From NCBI GenBank assembly GCA_913057175.1, contig CAJXNP010000004.1:124001-188000 (forward strand): a DNA stretch of 64,000 nucleotides, read 5' to 3'. The position numbers were made by a program, and so were the translations under genes. The DNA comes from an uncultured Cytophagales bacterium (GTDB lineage: Bacteria > Bacteroidota > Bacteroidia > Cytophagales > Cyclobacteriaceae). Under the pieces are notes generated by a model. The model worked only from the letters and a program-made list of their open reading frames with translations. It searched no databases and was not told the DNA's origin. Positions within the stretch are counted from its first letter, which is position 1, and every line of letters begins with the position of its first letter. Below are positions 7,427 through 17,145 of this stretch, one piece after another.

Positions 7427-8971
7427 TTATTCAAATTTTTCGGTTTCTTCTTTCTTTTCTAGTATGACGGCACGATACCCACCCCTGGATTTGAAATAGA
7501 AGATTAAAGCGATATAAGAGATGAGCATGATAGCAGGGAAGATGGCCACAGTACGCAAGGCTTCCTTTTTTGCCCCCTCCTGAATGTTCGTAACGGTTTT
7601 TCGAATATCATCGTCTGCTTTATTCAGCAGAGTAAGATCCAACGCCAGATAATCACCAAAAATACTGGTTTTTTCTTCCGTAGCATATGTCTCATGCAGC
7701 TCCGTATTATTTAGACGGTCGTATTCACTCAGGTTTTGTTCAATGGTGGTGTCCTGGATGAATCCCAGAATTACTGCGCCGATTACACCACCGGCGATCA
7801 TTCCTACTCCCCCTGTAATATTAAGTGTCAGGGCGCCCCCTTTTGGAAATCGCTCTGCCACCACACCCAGCATTGTTGGCCAAAAGAAGGTCTTGCCTAA
7901 TCCAAATACTGTCGCGGCCACCAGGATCATTGCTCCCGAAGAAGCCGAGAATAATAGCAGTCCTATTCCCGCAATGGCCGAACTTAACGCCAATAATCCA
8001 AGGGGTGAAATCCGATGAATGATCGATCCCGCTGACAGCCTCAATACAGCCATAATTGTTGATGTATAAACGAGTATCCAGCCCGCTTGTAATCCAATTT
8101 TCCTCATTTCTGGGGTCATAAGGTCTGTAATCCAGCTGTCAGTTCCCAGTTCAGTGGTGGCAACGGGTATCATCAGTAGAATCAAAATGATAAATACGGG
8201 CTGGCCAAGACTCCGAACAAAATACCCGAATACTGCGACGATGGCCAGGGTGATAATAATGTTAGTTATCAGTGACCACTCAGCTATGGCCCCGATTTGA
8301 AAAACAATCAGGCCGATTACGATCAGAGCGCCAAGAATCCCTACCTCTTTTAACATGGCAAGGTATGATACGCCTGCTTGTACCCGCTCGTTAACCGGAA
8401 TGCGACGTGGAAACATCATGATCGCGTAAACAACAGTAGGTAGCAAAATGAGGATCATCTTCAGGCGCCAGCTTGATTCTTCACCCATCAATAGTGCAAG
8501 GATACCACCCAGAACCAAACCGGCCGGCCAACCTGCATGCAGCATGTTTAGCCATTTGGTCTTATCCCTGGAAAACATGGTAGCCACAACAGGGTTGACA
8601 ACTGCCTCCACTGTGCCATTGCCTAATGCCACAATGAATGTGGCGATATACAACGACCAATATCCTGTGGCAAAAAAGGTGAGAATAGCTGAGGCAACGT
8701 GGCAAACAAACGCAAAGATCATAGAGTTTTTGTAGCCAATCCGATCGACAAAAAGGCTGAATAGAACAATACTTATAGCAAAAGGCCAAAGTCCTACACC
8801 GGCGATCTCACCGATTTGGGTGTTGGTAAGGTTAAATTCTTCTCCCCATTGGGGAAGTGTAAGCGCTCGTAGGATAAAACCAAATGAGGTAGTAACAAGG
8901 GCTACAAAGCATGCCCAAAACAGCTTTTTATCAGGGACATCTTGCTTTATCTGTGCGGTTGTATTTTCCAT
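7427..8971 (-). CDS. MFS transporter, probable sugar or sugar-acid carrier
   Basis: The 514-residue protein has about 12 to 14 hydrophobic helices of the major facilitator type. The first half includes the LFVDRIGYKNSMI loop, equivalent to the conserved inter-helix 2/3 motif. A hydrophilic stretch of about 60 residues lies before the last helix (residues ~415-475, rich in Asp/Glu/Thr), which is longer than in typical MFS sugar carriers. It sits between the ThuA fusion gene (33 bp upstream) and the epimerase (3 bp downstream). It therefore most likely imports the sugar or oxidised sugar produced or handled by these enzymes. The substrate is inferred from context only. Confidence 0.82.
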   Translation of the reverse strand: MENTTAQIKQDVPDKKLFWACFVALVTTSFGFILRALTLPQWGEEFNLTNTQIGEIAGVGLWPFAISIVLFSLFVDRIGYKNSMIFAFVCHVASAILTFFATGYWSLYIATFIVALGNGTVEAVVNPVVATMFSRDKTKWLNMLHAGWPAGLVLGGILALLMGEESSWRLKMILILLPTVVYAIMMFPRRIPVNERVQAGVSYLAMLKEVGILGALIVIGLIVFQIGAIAEWSLITNIIITLAIVAVFGYFVRSLGQPVFIILILLMIPVATTELGTDSWITDLMTPEMRKIGLQAGWILVYTSTIMAVLRLSAGSIIHRISPLGLLALSSAIAGIGLLLFSASSGAMILVAATVFGLGKTFFWPTMLGVVAERFPKGGALTLNITGGVGMIAGGVIGAVILGFIQDTTIEQNLSEYDRLNNTELHETYATEEKTSIFGDYLALDLTLLNKADDDIRKTVTNIQEGAKKEALRTVAIFPAIMLISYIALIFYFKSRGGYRAVILEKKEETEKFE

Positions 8972-9004
8972 TTACTTCTTTTTATATTAGAATTTGTCAA
9001 ATAA

Positions 9005-12000
9005 TTAAATTGATTGATCGGCAGGAACGACTGTCATGACGCCATTCATAAGCCTCCAGTGACCCGGAAATGTGCATACAAATGGATATTCACCCGGTTC
9101 CGATGGAGCGGTAAATATTAAAGTTACCGTTTCATTTGGATCTACCAGCCTGGTCTTAAACAGTACTTCCGGAACATTCGGAATATAATCCATTTCAACT
9201 CCATTGGGATTTGTGGCTAATTCATCAGCTGCCTGGCCAACTTTTTCAAGTGTACCCGGCTTGATGATCAACAAGTTATGTTGCATGAAATCCGGATTTT
9301 TGAAGGCGATCTGAACGGTTTCTCCTGCTTTCACTGAAAAGGCTTCTGTATCATACTTCATTTGATTTTGAATTACCGATATTTCAATTTGCCTGTCGGT
9401 CTCGATGGTTGTACTCTCAGAATCGCCCGATGTCGATGTTGCCTGATCACTGTAATAATTATTCATAAAGGTTTCTGCGATCATGGCTACGGTTTGGTTT
9501 CCTACTCGCGTGAGTTCTTTGGTAACTTTGTATTTCCATTCACCTGCCAGATCTATCGAGCCTTCCCTCGAGAATATTCCGATCCTATCGGAAGTAAAGC
9601 CTCCGGATCCACCAACATCGGTTACCTTAATGGCGATGATATTTTTACCGGGTTTCAGAACTCCTTCTCCAAGGTTGTACAACCTTCTTATATCCTTACT
9701 GTCCATCATACCACCTACCTTGATGCCGTTTACATAGGTTTCATCTGAGTCATCAATTTCTCCCAGGTACATGCGACCGTTTTCAAAAAAATCATTGTAC
9801 GGGATATTCAGCTCCTTTCTGAACCAGATTATTCCATCCACATCTACGCCATTATCCTCTATCATGGCTGGTAATTCCATTGTTTTCCATTCGCTGTCGT
9901 CGTAGGTTATCGATGCCATATCATCTTCATTTCCTTCTTTTTTCGACCGGTTTTCAAGGTAGTCTGGATGATCCGCCAGGTAGGCTTCGATAAACCCTTC
10001 TTTATGATTGACTGCTGATGCGTAGATTGCCCTTGATATCCATTCGTCCCTACCGGCAAATTCATCTTTGCATAAATCATACAACATCCTTCCAGTATTT
10101 TTTGAAGGAGGCATATCAGCTATTTTAAGGATGGCAGCAATTCTCACCTGTGGGTTCAAATCGTTGTGCATTCCGGATGTTATAATGGCCTGTTTTCCCC
10201 AAAGTGTGTTTGGGATGACTTGAATTGCTGCTTTTCGAACAGCAGGAGAGGAATGTCTCAATGCTATGACAGTCACATCATAAGCATCAGAATTTGTTTC
10301 ATCGTTTAGCGCTCCCAGGCCGTGTATGGTCCATAATGCATGCATAGCGGGAAAGTTTTCACCCAGAGCATCACGGTTTAAATTGTTTGCCATATCATAA
10401 AGTTCAGGCAAAACATCAAGATCTCCTCTTTCTACCAAAAGGCGCTGTGCTGTCACTCTCCAGAACATATTGTCACTTTGTAATGCGGCGAGTAATTCCG
10501 AAACATTGTCTTTGTCGACAGATTTTATCTGATCATCTGTAACCGCTTCATCATAAACTACCCTCCAGATGCGCCCATGTTGTTTGTCCCGAAGAGGGTT
10601 TTCGTAGGCATTTCCATCCCCTTCTTCGGCCTGGTAACCACCCCGGTCAGGAGTAGGTGTAGGGTTGTGTTGAATGATAAAGTTGTACCAGTCAGCCACC
10701 CAAACCATTCCATCCGGACCGACCTTTGCCACCACAGGTGAACTCCATTCGTCTGCACTGGCAAATAGGTTCCATCCGTCTTTTTCTTTAAAACCACCAC
10801 CGTCCGGGAGGATTTTAGCTATGTGAACCAAATGACCGGTTGGTTCGCAGACAAATGCGATATTGTTCCAGTAGGATTGAGGATAGGTACGGGCCGTGTA
10901 AAAGTTGTGACCTGCAGCTGCCGTAAAACCACCCCATACATCAACTTGTCTTACTTTATCAGTAACCGGGTGCATCGCATAATGCCCATCAATCTTGCTG
11001 TTTCCTAACTGCCTGACACCCTCAACTCCCTGAAGATATCGGTTTGGGATTGGCATGTAAACGCTGTGCGTGTTATTGGCTGTCGAAGCAAATATTTCAT
11101 TGTTTTCTGTTATGCCCAGACCCCAGGTATTGTTACTTGTATTGCTTAGAAATTCGAATGTTGAAAGATCCCGGGAAAACCGGTAAATCCCCTGTCTGAA
11201 TTCAAAATGCTGATTGGCAATATGTCCTTCGAAGCCTGAATAGCCAACCACTCCCCATATTTGGTTATCAATTCCATACTTTAAATTGGATGGGCCAGCG
11301 TGGGTGTCGTAAGTTCCCCATCCATTGATAAGTGTTTCCCTTACATCTGCCTTATCGTCACCATCGGTGTCTTTTAGAAACAGGAAAACAGGAGCCTGCG
11401 ACACGATGATTCCACCATTGGCAAAGGTCAGGCTGGTCGGAATATTGAGGTTATCGGCAAAGATCGTGAATTTGTCCGCCTTGCCATCTCCATCCGTGTC
11501 CTCGCATATTTTAATGCGATCATCTCCTATACCTTCCTCATTTCTGACCGTATTCGGATAGTCAACTGTTTCGATAACCCATAGACGACCCTTTTCATCC
11601 CAATCCATCGCAACCGGATTGATAATATCCGGTTCTGAAGCGAATAACTCCAGGTGAAAGCCTTTCGGTACCTGGATCAGTTTTTTCTCTTCTTCCGGTG
11701 AAAGGGGTTCCTGATATTGAGGAGGTGGATCCCTCTCTTCATAATTGGGTATATTAGGTACATCTTTGTAAACCAGGGTTGGAATATCTTTCGAATAAGT
11801 CTCCCAAAGTGTTTTCACTTCTTCACCGACTGCCCAAAGGATCCCCTGCTTTACCAGGGCGTGAAACCCCGGATTGTTCCAGGTTCGTTCATCATGCCCA
11901 TAGGCAGTGTAGAAAACCCTTCCCTCACCGTAATTTTTAACCCAGGTCCAAGGTTCATGATGATCACCCTCTACTCGTTCCATCAGAATCGTTCGATCGT

Positions 12001-12523
12001 CTGCATGTTTATCATGGACATAGGTTTCATCCCATGTAGAAAATTCCTCTACTCCGGTGATTGCCGGATGATCATTATTAATAATAGTTGCTGTAAAAGT
12101 GCCCGTCTCGTGACTTTTAAATTGCGCGCCGACCATATTCAAAAACTCATCAGAATTTCTGAAACAGAAACTTGCACAATGAATTGGGAGAAATCCCTTG
12201 CCACCTTTGACATAATCAAGCAAAGCCTTTTCCTGACCTGGCTCGATTTCGTCATGATTTGCATAAAGCATCAAAGCATCGTATTTCTCCAGTGTTTCCG
12301 CATTCAGGTCATCCGGATCGTCCGTATAGGTAAAATTGATCCCTTCCTTTGCTAATGCTGCTGCCAGCATCGGCATGAATTCAGCAGAGTTATGATGGGT
12401 GGATTCATGTCCCAGAAAAAGTATTTCTATCTTTCTTGGGTCGGTATCTTTGGATTTTTGACTACCGCAACCAACCGCTATGAAAACAATTATTGTAATC
12501 CACCAAATAGAAAAGGGCTTCAT
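9005..12523 (-). CDS. ThuA / PVC-type dehydrogenase propeller / HEAT / cupredoxin fusion lipoprotein
   Basis: This 1172-residue lipoprotein begins MKPFSIWWIT with a lipobox ending VGC. I chose 12523; the frame is open to 12646, but the added residues are not signal-like. Domains in order are: a ThuA-like domain (about 25-250, LFLGHESTHH, HCASFCFRN); a PQQ-sugar-dehydrogenase-like propeller of the PVC/DUF7133 type (about 310-690, with Ca-binding DTDGDGKAD repeats); HEAT-like helices (about 700-880); a jelly-roll segment (about 890-1020); and a C-terminal blue-copper domain. The copper ligands are visible: His in MQHNLLI, then Cys, His and Met in VCTFPGHWRLM. No CxxCH haem motif is present. It probably oxidises a carbohydrate in the periplasm, with the cupredoxin as built-in electron acceptor. 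It heads the sugar cluster. Domain limits are approximate. Confidence 0.82.
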   Translation of the reverse strand: MKPFSIWWITIIVFIAVGCGSQKSKDTDPRKIEILFLGHESTHHNSAEFMPMLAAALAKEGINFTYTDDPDDLNAETLEKYDALMLYANHDEIEPGQEKALLDYVKGGKGFLPIHCASFCFRNSDEFLNMVGAQFKSHETGTFTATIINNDHPAITGVEEFSTWDETYVHDKHADDRTILMERVEGDHHEPWTWVKNYGEGRVFYTAYGHDERTWNNPGFHALVKQGILWAVGEEVKTLWETYSKDIPTLVYKDVPNIPNYEERDPPPQYQEPLSPEEEKKLIQVPKGFHLELFASEPDIINPVAMDWDEKGRLWVIETVDYPNTVRNEEGIGDDRIKICEDTDGDGKADKFTIFADNLNIPTSLTFANGGIIVSQAPVFLFLKDTDGDDKADVRETLINGWGTYDTHAGPSNLKYGIDNQIWGVVGYSGFEGHIANQHFEFRQGIYRFSRDLSTFEFLSNTSNNTWGLGITENNEIFASTANNTHSVYMPIPNRYLQGVEGVRQLGNSKIDGHYAMHPVTDKVRQVDVWGGFTAAAGHNFYTARTYPQSYWNNIAFVCEPTGHLVHIAKILPDGGGFKEKDGWNLFASADEWSSPVVAKVGPDGMVWVADWYNFIIQHNPTPTPDRGGYQAEEGDGNAYENPLRDKQHGRIWRVVYDEAVTDDQIKSVDKDNVSELLAALQSDNMFWRVTAQRLLVERGDLDVLPELYDMANNLNRDALGENFPAMHALWTIHGLGALNDETNSDAYDVTVIALRHSSPAVRKAAIQVIPNTLWGKQAIITSGMHNDLNPQVRIAAILKIADMPPSKNTGRMLYDLCKDEFAGRDEWISRAIYASAVNHKEGFIEAYLADHPDYLENRSKKEGNEDDMASITYDDSEWKTMELPAMIEDNGVDVDGIIWFRKELNIPYNDFFENGRMYLGEIDDSDETYVNGIKVGGMMDSKDIRRLYNLGEGVLKPGKNIIAIKVTDVGGSGGFTSDRIGIFSREGSIDLAGEWKYKVTKELTRVGNQTVAMIAETFMNNYYSDQATSTSGDSESTTIETDRQIEISVIQNQMKYDTEAFSVKAGETVQIAFKNPDFMQHNLLIIKPGTLEKVGQAADELATNPNGVEMDYIPNVPEVLFKTRLVDPNETVTLIFTAPSEPGEYPFVCTFPGHWRLMNGVMTVVPADQSI

Positions 12524-12648
12524 TTTTGAATTATTTAAATTTGAGAAATCGTTAAATAGAAGGCGGAAATGACAGTTGAAATTAGCATAATACCCATAAT
12601 ACCACTTCCGCAATATAATATTAATAAAAAAGGTACTTTTTACCATTA

Positions 12649-12673
12649 TAAATTTGTGAAAGTTTCAAATTTA
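12649..12673. promoter_or_regulatory. Near-perfect inverted repeat upstream of the sugar operon
   Basis: TAAATTTG (12649-12656) and CAAATTTA (12666-12673) are exact inverted copies flanking GAAAGTTT. Each arm also fits the Bacteroidota -7 consensus TAnnTTTG on its own strand, although no matching -33 element is obvious. It lies about 125 bp upstream of the ThuA-fusion start. It could be an operator, a promoter, or both. The remainder of the gene-free stretch 12524-13124 shows nothing I recognise. Confidence 0.4.
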
Positions 12674-13124
12674 TTTGTGAATGGTTTTATTTCATTTTGA
12701 TGGATTGGAAATGATAGAATTTTGAAAGGAGATTGGGTCATACTTGGCTGAACAGTGTGTAATTATTGAGATACTCCTATTGGCGATCTATTCTGTTTGA
12801 TGATGGCCCCTTTGAATCGAACGGCAAACCTAAAGTTAGTTATTACGGTCTGAATATCAATTCGTCACTAATCACTGATATTTTGTATCGAACCAGGTAA
12901 TCTTTCGGCAAGGACTGGCACTATCAGTTGCAATTTTAATAAAAGTTATATTCAGAACGTTCAAAACGGATTTTTTAAATAATTCTCTGACAAACAGAGA
13001 AAAACCTTCCTTTTTTTGCACCATTCCTTCCCGAATATTGTTTAAATAATAATAGGCGGCCCAAAGATTTAACAACCTTCGGGAAGTTCTTTGAAATTCT
13101 TTGTTCAACAAAATTTATCCAGCT

Positions 13125-15899
13125 ATGAGATCATCAAAAAACTATGTTTACTTTTTTTCTGCTGATGGCTCAAAAGGTAATGCAAATATGAAGGATATTT
13201 TAGGTGGGAAAGGAGCTAATCTGGCTGAAATGTGCAATTTAGGTATTCCCGTCCCTCCGGGATTTACCATATCAACGGAGGCTTGTCTGGAATTTTACAA
13301 GAACAACAGCACCTTCTCCAAGGAATTGAAGGAAGGTGTTGAGAAATCGGTCAAAGAAGTTGAAAAGGTTATCGGACGTGGTTTCGGGGATGCGAAAAAT
13401 CCCCTTCTGCTGTCTGTGCGTTCAGGTGCCCGGGTTTCCATGCCTGGGATGATGGATACGGTTTTAAATCTTGGGTTAAATGATGAAATCACGGAAGGAC
13501 TATCACAGCTCAGTGGCAATCCCAGGTTTGCATGGGATTCTTACCGCAGGTTTATCCAGATGTATGGTGATGTGGTCCTGGGGCTGAAAGGAGGGGACTA
13601 TGAAACAGATCCTTTTGAAGAAATCATAGAGAATAAGAAAAACATGCTCGGCATTGAGAATGACATCGACCTGAAAACAGGCGATCTGCAAAGCATTGTT
13701 GTCGATTTCAAGAAAGCCATCCAGCGTCGCGGCAAAAAATTTCCGGAGAATCCGATCGACCAGCTTTGGGGAGCCATTGGTGCGGTCTTTAACAGCTGGA
13801 ACAATGAAAGGGCGATCAAATACAGAAAAGTTAACAACATCCCACACGACTGGGGAACGGCAGTTACCGTACAAGCTATGGTTTATGGTAACATGGGCAA
13901 TGACTCTGCGACAGGTGTTGCTTTTACAAGAAACCCATCTACAGGTGAAAATAAATTTTATGGTGAATATCTGATCAACGCTCAGGGAGAAGATGTAGTA
14001 GCTGGAATCCGTACGCCACAACCCATCAATAAAGCAAACAAGAAAAACAAGGACGATGTTACGCTGGATTCGGTCATGCCGAATGCCTATATGCAGTTGG
14101 TGGAGATCCGAAACACATTGGAAAATCACTACCGTGATATGCAGGACATCGAGTTTACGATAGAAAAAGGGAAGCTTTACATGCTTCAAACCCGTACTGG
14201 TAAAAGAACATCGGAGGCAGCGCTGCGAATAGCTGTTGAAATGGTTAGTGAAGGAAAGATCAATCAGGATGAAGCCATTCTAAGGGTTCTGCCTGACCAG
14301 CTCGAACAGCTTCTGCATCCGAAATTTGATGACAAAGCGTCTCGTGAAGTTGTCGCACATGGTTTGCCTGCCTCTCCCGGAGCAGCTACTGGAAAGGTAG
14401 TATTCAGCGCAAAAGAAGCTGAAAAATGGGTTGAAGATGGTGAAAAAGTCATATTGGTCAGGATAGAAACTTCTCCTGAAGATATTGGTGGTATGAATGC
14501 AGCAGAAGGGATCCTGACGGCCAGAGGTGGCATGACTTCTCACGCCGCCGTTGTCGCCCGTGGAATGGGCAAATGTTGTGTGGCTGGGTGCAAAGACATT
14601 GCCATTATGTACAGCGCCAAGCAATTCAGGGTAGGGAAGAAGATTGTTGAAGAAGGCGATTGGATCTCGCTCGATGGCGGAACCGGTGAAGTCATCATTG
14701 GAAAGGTTCCGACCGTTATGCCTGAGATTTCCGGAAACCTTAGCAAACTGCTCACCTGGTCCGATCGGGTAAAAAGGCTGGAAGTAAGGACGAATGCCGA
14801 TACTCCTCATGATGCATCCAAAGCACGGGAATTTGGAGCAAAAGGAATTGGCCTGTGCCGTACCGAGCACATGTTTTTCAATGACAACCGCATCAAGGTA
14901 GTCAGGGAAATGATCATGTCGGACGATGATCATAGCAGGAAAGTGGCCATCGAGAAACTGTTGTCCATGCAGATCGAGGATTTTGTTGAAATATTTGAAG
15001 CGATGGAAGGGTTGCCAGTTACCATACGAACAATTGATCCTCCATTGCACGAATTTCTTCCCAATCGTTCAGAATTGAATGACAGGCTTTCCAGCATGAA
15101 AATGAACCTTAAAAAAGCGAAAAACCTGAACGATATCGACCTGATGCTAAAAGATATAAACAAAGATCAGGCGGTGCTGGATAAGGTGGACGCATTGACA
15201 GAAATAAACCCGATGCTGGGACTCAGAGGTTGCCGATTGGGAATTCTATTCCCCGAATTGACGGAAATGCAGGCGAAGGCTATTTTCGAAGCAGCTTACG
15301 AATGCAAACGAAAAGGCATTCATGCCAAGCCGGAGATCATGATCCCACTCGTTTCATGTCCGGGAGAGTTGGAAGATCAAAAGGCCATTGTCGAGAAGGC
15401 GGCAAAAGCCGTTATGGACCGCCATGTCGTGGAGATCGAATACAAAATCGGAACAATGATTGAGCTGCCCCGTGCGGCCTTGATTGCCGATCAGCTATCC
15501 AAAACACTTGATTTCTTCAGCTTTGGAACAAATGATCTAACCCAGACTACCATGGGATTGTCGCGTGATGATGCCGGAAGATTTCTCCCACTATACCTTG
15601 AAAAAGGAATTTTCCCGGCGGATCCTTTCAGGAAGATCGATGTGGAAGGAGTAGGATCGCTGGTGGAAATGGCGGTTAAAAAAGCCAGGGCAACACATGC
15701 AGATATGGAATTGGGTGTTTGTGGGGAACATGGAGGAGACCCTTCATCCGTTGAGTTTTTCCACAAGATCGGATTGGATTATGTGAGTTGTTCACCATTC
15801 CGTGTTCCGGTAGCCAGGCTGGCTGCTGCACAGGTTGCATTAAAAGAACGTAGCAAGGAACTAAAGAAGATGGAAATGGTGTTAGATGAAGTGAAGTAA
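13125..15899 (+). CDS. ppdK: Pyruvate, phosphate dikinase
   Basis: The 924-residue enzyme interconverts pyruvate, ATP and Pi with phosphoenolpyruvate, AMP and PPi. The N-terminal nucleotide-binding domain has GGKGANLAEM and SVRSGARVSMPGMMDTVLNLG. The central swivelling domain carries the phosphorylated His in GGMTSHAAVVARGMGKCCV. The C-terminal PEP/pyruvate barrel shows GIGLCRTEHMF and GVCGEHGGDP with its catalytic Cys. The ATG at 13125 is preferred. A TTG at 13101 is in frame but adds eight poorly conserved residues. A clear terminator follows at 15940. In anaerobic or facultative Bacteroidota PPDK serves gluconeogenesis or PPi-linked glycolysis. The assignment is certain. Confidence 0.97.
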   Translation: MRSSKNYVYFFSADGSKGNANMKDILGGKGANLAEMCNLGIPVPPGFTISTEACLEFYKNNSTFSKELKEGVEKSVKEVEKVIGRGFGDAKNPLLLSVRSGARVSMPGMMDTVLNLGLNDEITEGLSQLSGNPRFAWDSYRRFIQMYGDVVLGLKGGDYETDPFEEIIENKKNMLGIENDIDLKTGDLQSIVVDFKKAIQRRGKKFPENPIDQLWGAIGAVFNSWNNERAIKYRKVNNIPHDWGTAVTVQAMVYGNMGNDSATGVAFTRNPSTGENKFYGEYLINAQGEDVVAGIRTPQPINKANKKNKDDVTLDSVMPNAYMQLVEIRNTLENHYRDMQDIEFTIEKGKLYMLQTRTGKRTSEAALRIAVEMVSEGKINQDEAILRVLPDQLEQLLHPKFDDKASREVVAHGLPASPGAATGKVVFSAKEAEKWVEDGEKVILVRIETSPEDIGGMNAAEGILTARGGMTSHAAVVARGMGKCCVAGCKDIAIMYSAKQFRVGKKIVEEGDWISLDGGTGEVIIGKVPTVMPEISGNLSKLLTWSDRVKRLEVRTNADTPHDASKAREFGAKGIGLCRTEHMFFNDNRIKVVREMIMSDDDHSRKVAIEKLLSMQIEDFVEIFEAMEGLPVTIRTIDPPLHEFLPNRSELNDRLSSMKMNLKKAKNLNDIDLMLKDINKDQAVLDKVDALTEINPMLGLRGCRLGILFPELTEMQAKAIFEAAYECKRKGIHAKPEIMIPLVSCPGELEDQKAIVEKAAKAVMDRHVVEIEYKIGTMIELPRAALIADQLSKTLDFFSFGTNDLTQTTMGLSRDDAGRFLPLYLEKGIFPADPFRKIDVEGVGSLVEMAVKKARATHADMELGVCGEHGGDPSSVEFFHKIGLDYVSCSPFRVPVARLAAAQVALKERSKELKKMEMVLDEVK

Positions 15900-15939
15900 A
15901 TTCTGAAGAGTAAATAGAGGTTCTCTTCATCTTGAAACG

Positions 15940-15970
15940 GGGCTGGCTGGTGTCAGCCCTGTTTTTATTA
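15940..15970 (+). terminator. Rho-independent terminator of ppdK
   Basis: GGGCTG (15940-15945) pairs with CAGCCC (15954-15959) across an eight-base loop and is followed by GTTTTTATT. It lies about 40 bp after the ppdK stop and before the convergent hypB end. Confidence 0.8.
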
Positions 15971-15991
15971 TGCGTTGGATCGTTGAATTAT

Positions 15992-16786
15992 CTAGTCAAT
16001 AACAATTTCTTTCTGGAATGCCTCTAATTCATGAAGAAAATAATTTGTTACGAATTCCAGACCACTACCATCCCTGGCAGATGTTTCGAAAAATTCAAGG
16101 TGGTGATTGATCCGCAGTGCATCATCTTTGGCCTTCCTGATATTAAAATCCAGATAGGGGAGCAGATCGATCTTATTGATAACACACAGGTCAGACGACT
16201 CAAAAATATGTGGGTATTTCAATGGTTTGTCGTCTCCCTCAGGAACGGAATAGATGACAATCCTTTTCGTTTCACCCAGGTCAAATAAAGCAGGGCAAAC
16301 GAGATTCCCGACATTTTCGATCAACAGGATCGAATTATTTGCCAGGCGAAGCCTTTTAATAGCCTGGTTGACCATTTCAGCTTCCAGGTGGCATCCTTTG
16401 CCAGTATTGACCTGCACAGTTTTGGCCCCTGTTTTTTCTATCCTGGCGGCATCAAATGTGGTCTGTTGGTCCCCTTCGATAACATATACTGGAAATTTTT
16501 TCAGTAGGTCGGGTATGATCTTTTCCAGAATACTGGTTTTACCTGCTCCGGGAGAGGAAACGAGATTGAAAGCCAGGATATTCTTTGCTTCCAGGTAGCC
16601 CCTGTTCCGCTCGGCAATCAGGTTATTTTTTAACAAAACATCTTTTTCCATCTCCACTGTTTCATGGTGGTGATGATCATGGCCATGGGTATGATCGTGT
16701 TGATGATCATGTAAATGCTCATCTTCATCAAAGTGGCTGTCTTTGATGACCATTTCATCATGATCGCATCCGCAAGTTGCACACAT
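15992..16786 (-). CDS. hypB: Hydrogenase nickel-insertion GTPase HypB
   Basis: HypB delivers nickel to the hydrogenase large subunit together with HypA. The 264-residue protein has three visible parts. The N-terminal MCATCGC motif (CxxCGC) is a high-affinity nickel site. A His/Asp-rich stretch (about residues 18-41, some twelve His) is typical of the nickel-storing HypB type. The G domain has P-loop SSPGAGKTS (77-85), EGDQQTTFDAARI and NKIDLLPY. It is the last gene of the minus-strand run hypF-C-D-E-A-B, 11 bp after hypA. The His-rich tract suggests that the organism buffers scarce nickel. It is cytoplasmic. Confidence 0.97.
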   Translation of the reverse strand: MCATCGCDHDEMVIKDSHFDEDEHLHDHQHDHTHGHDHHHHETVEMEKDVLLKNNLIAERNRGYLEAKNILAFNLVSSPGAGKTSILEKIIPDLLKKFPVYVIEGDQQTTFDAARIEKTGAKTVQVNTGKGCHLEAEMVNQAIKRLRLANNSILLIENVGNLVCPALFDLGETKRIVIYSVPEGDDKPLKYPHIFESSDLCVINKIDLLPYLDFNIRKAKDDALRINHHLEFFETSARDGSGLEFVTNYFLHELEAFQKEIVID

Positions 16787-16797
16787 AGTTTTAGATT

Positions 16798-17142
16798 TTA
16801 GTATTCGATATCGATGGATTTAATTTTTAATTCTTTTCCTTCTACAATTTCATTATCAAAACTCTGGCAAAAGGGACAAATGTCAAACAGGTCTGTCATA
16901 TTGAAATCATGATGACATGATCTGCAATGGGCTTTCCCTTTTACCGGTTCAATTTTCAATTCCGAATGATCCAGTAGGGTGTTTTGTGTTGCCGGCTCCC
17001 ACGCAAAGTCCAGGGCATCCAGTTCAATGCCTGCCAATTCGCCGACTTCTAACAAAACAGATGAGACTTTCAAAGCATTTTTTTTAGCCACTTCTTCTGT
17101 CACCAATTCGACAATATTTTGCGCTATGGATAGCTCATGCAT
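16798..17142 (-). CDS. hypA: Hydrogenase maturation nickel chaperone HypA
   Basis: The 114-residue protein starts with the invariant MHELSIAQNIVELV, in which the MHE N-terminus binds nickel. The C-terminal half carries a structural zinc site of two CxxC pairs (HCRSCHHDF and ICPFCQSFD). Its length is standard for HypA. It passes Ni2+ to the hydrogenase precursor in partnership with HypB, whose gene follows 11 bp downstream. The hypE stop lies 3 bp upstream, so the two are tightly coupled. No unusual features were seen. Confidence 0.96.
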   Translation of the reverse strand: MHELSIAQNIVELVTEEVAKKNALKVSSVLLEVGELAGIELDALDFAWEPATQNTLLDHSELKIEPVKGKAHCRSCHHDFNMTDLFDICPFCQSFDNEIVEGKELKIKSIDIEY

Positions 17143-17145
17143 GAC

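Noticed and set aside
12872-13111. A 79-residue frame on the minus strand between the sugar operon and ppdK
   Set aside because: It needs a TTG start, has no recognisable domain or signal, and lies in an intergenic region divergent to ppdK. Composition looks random.
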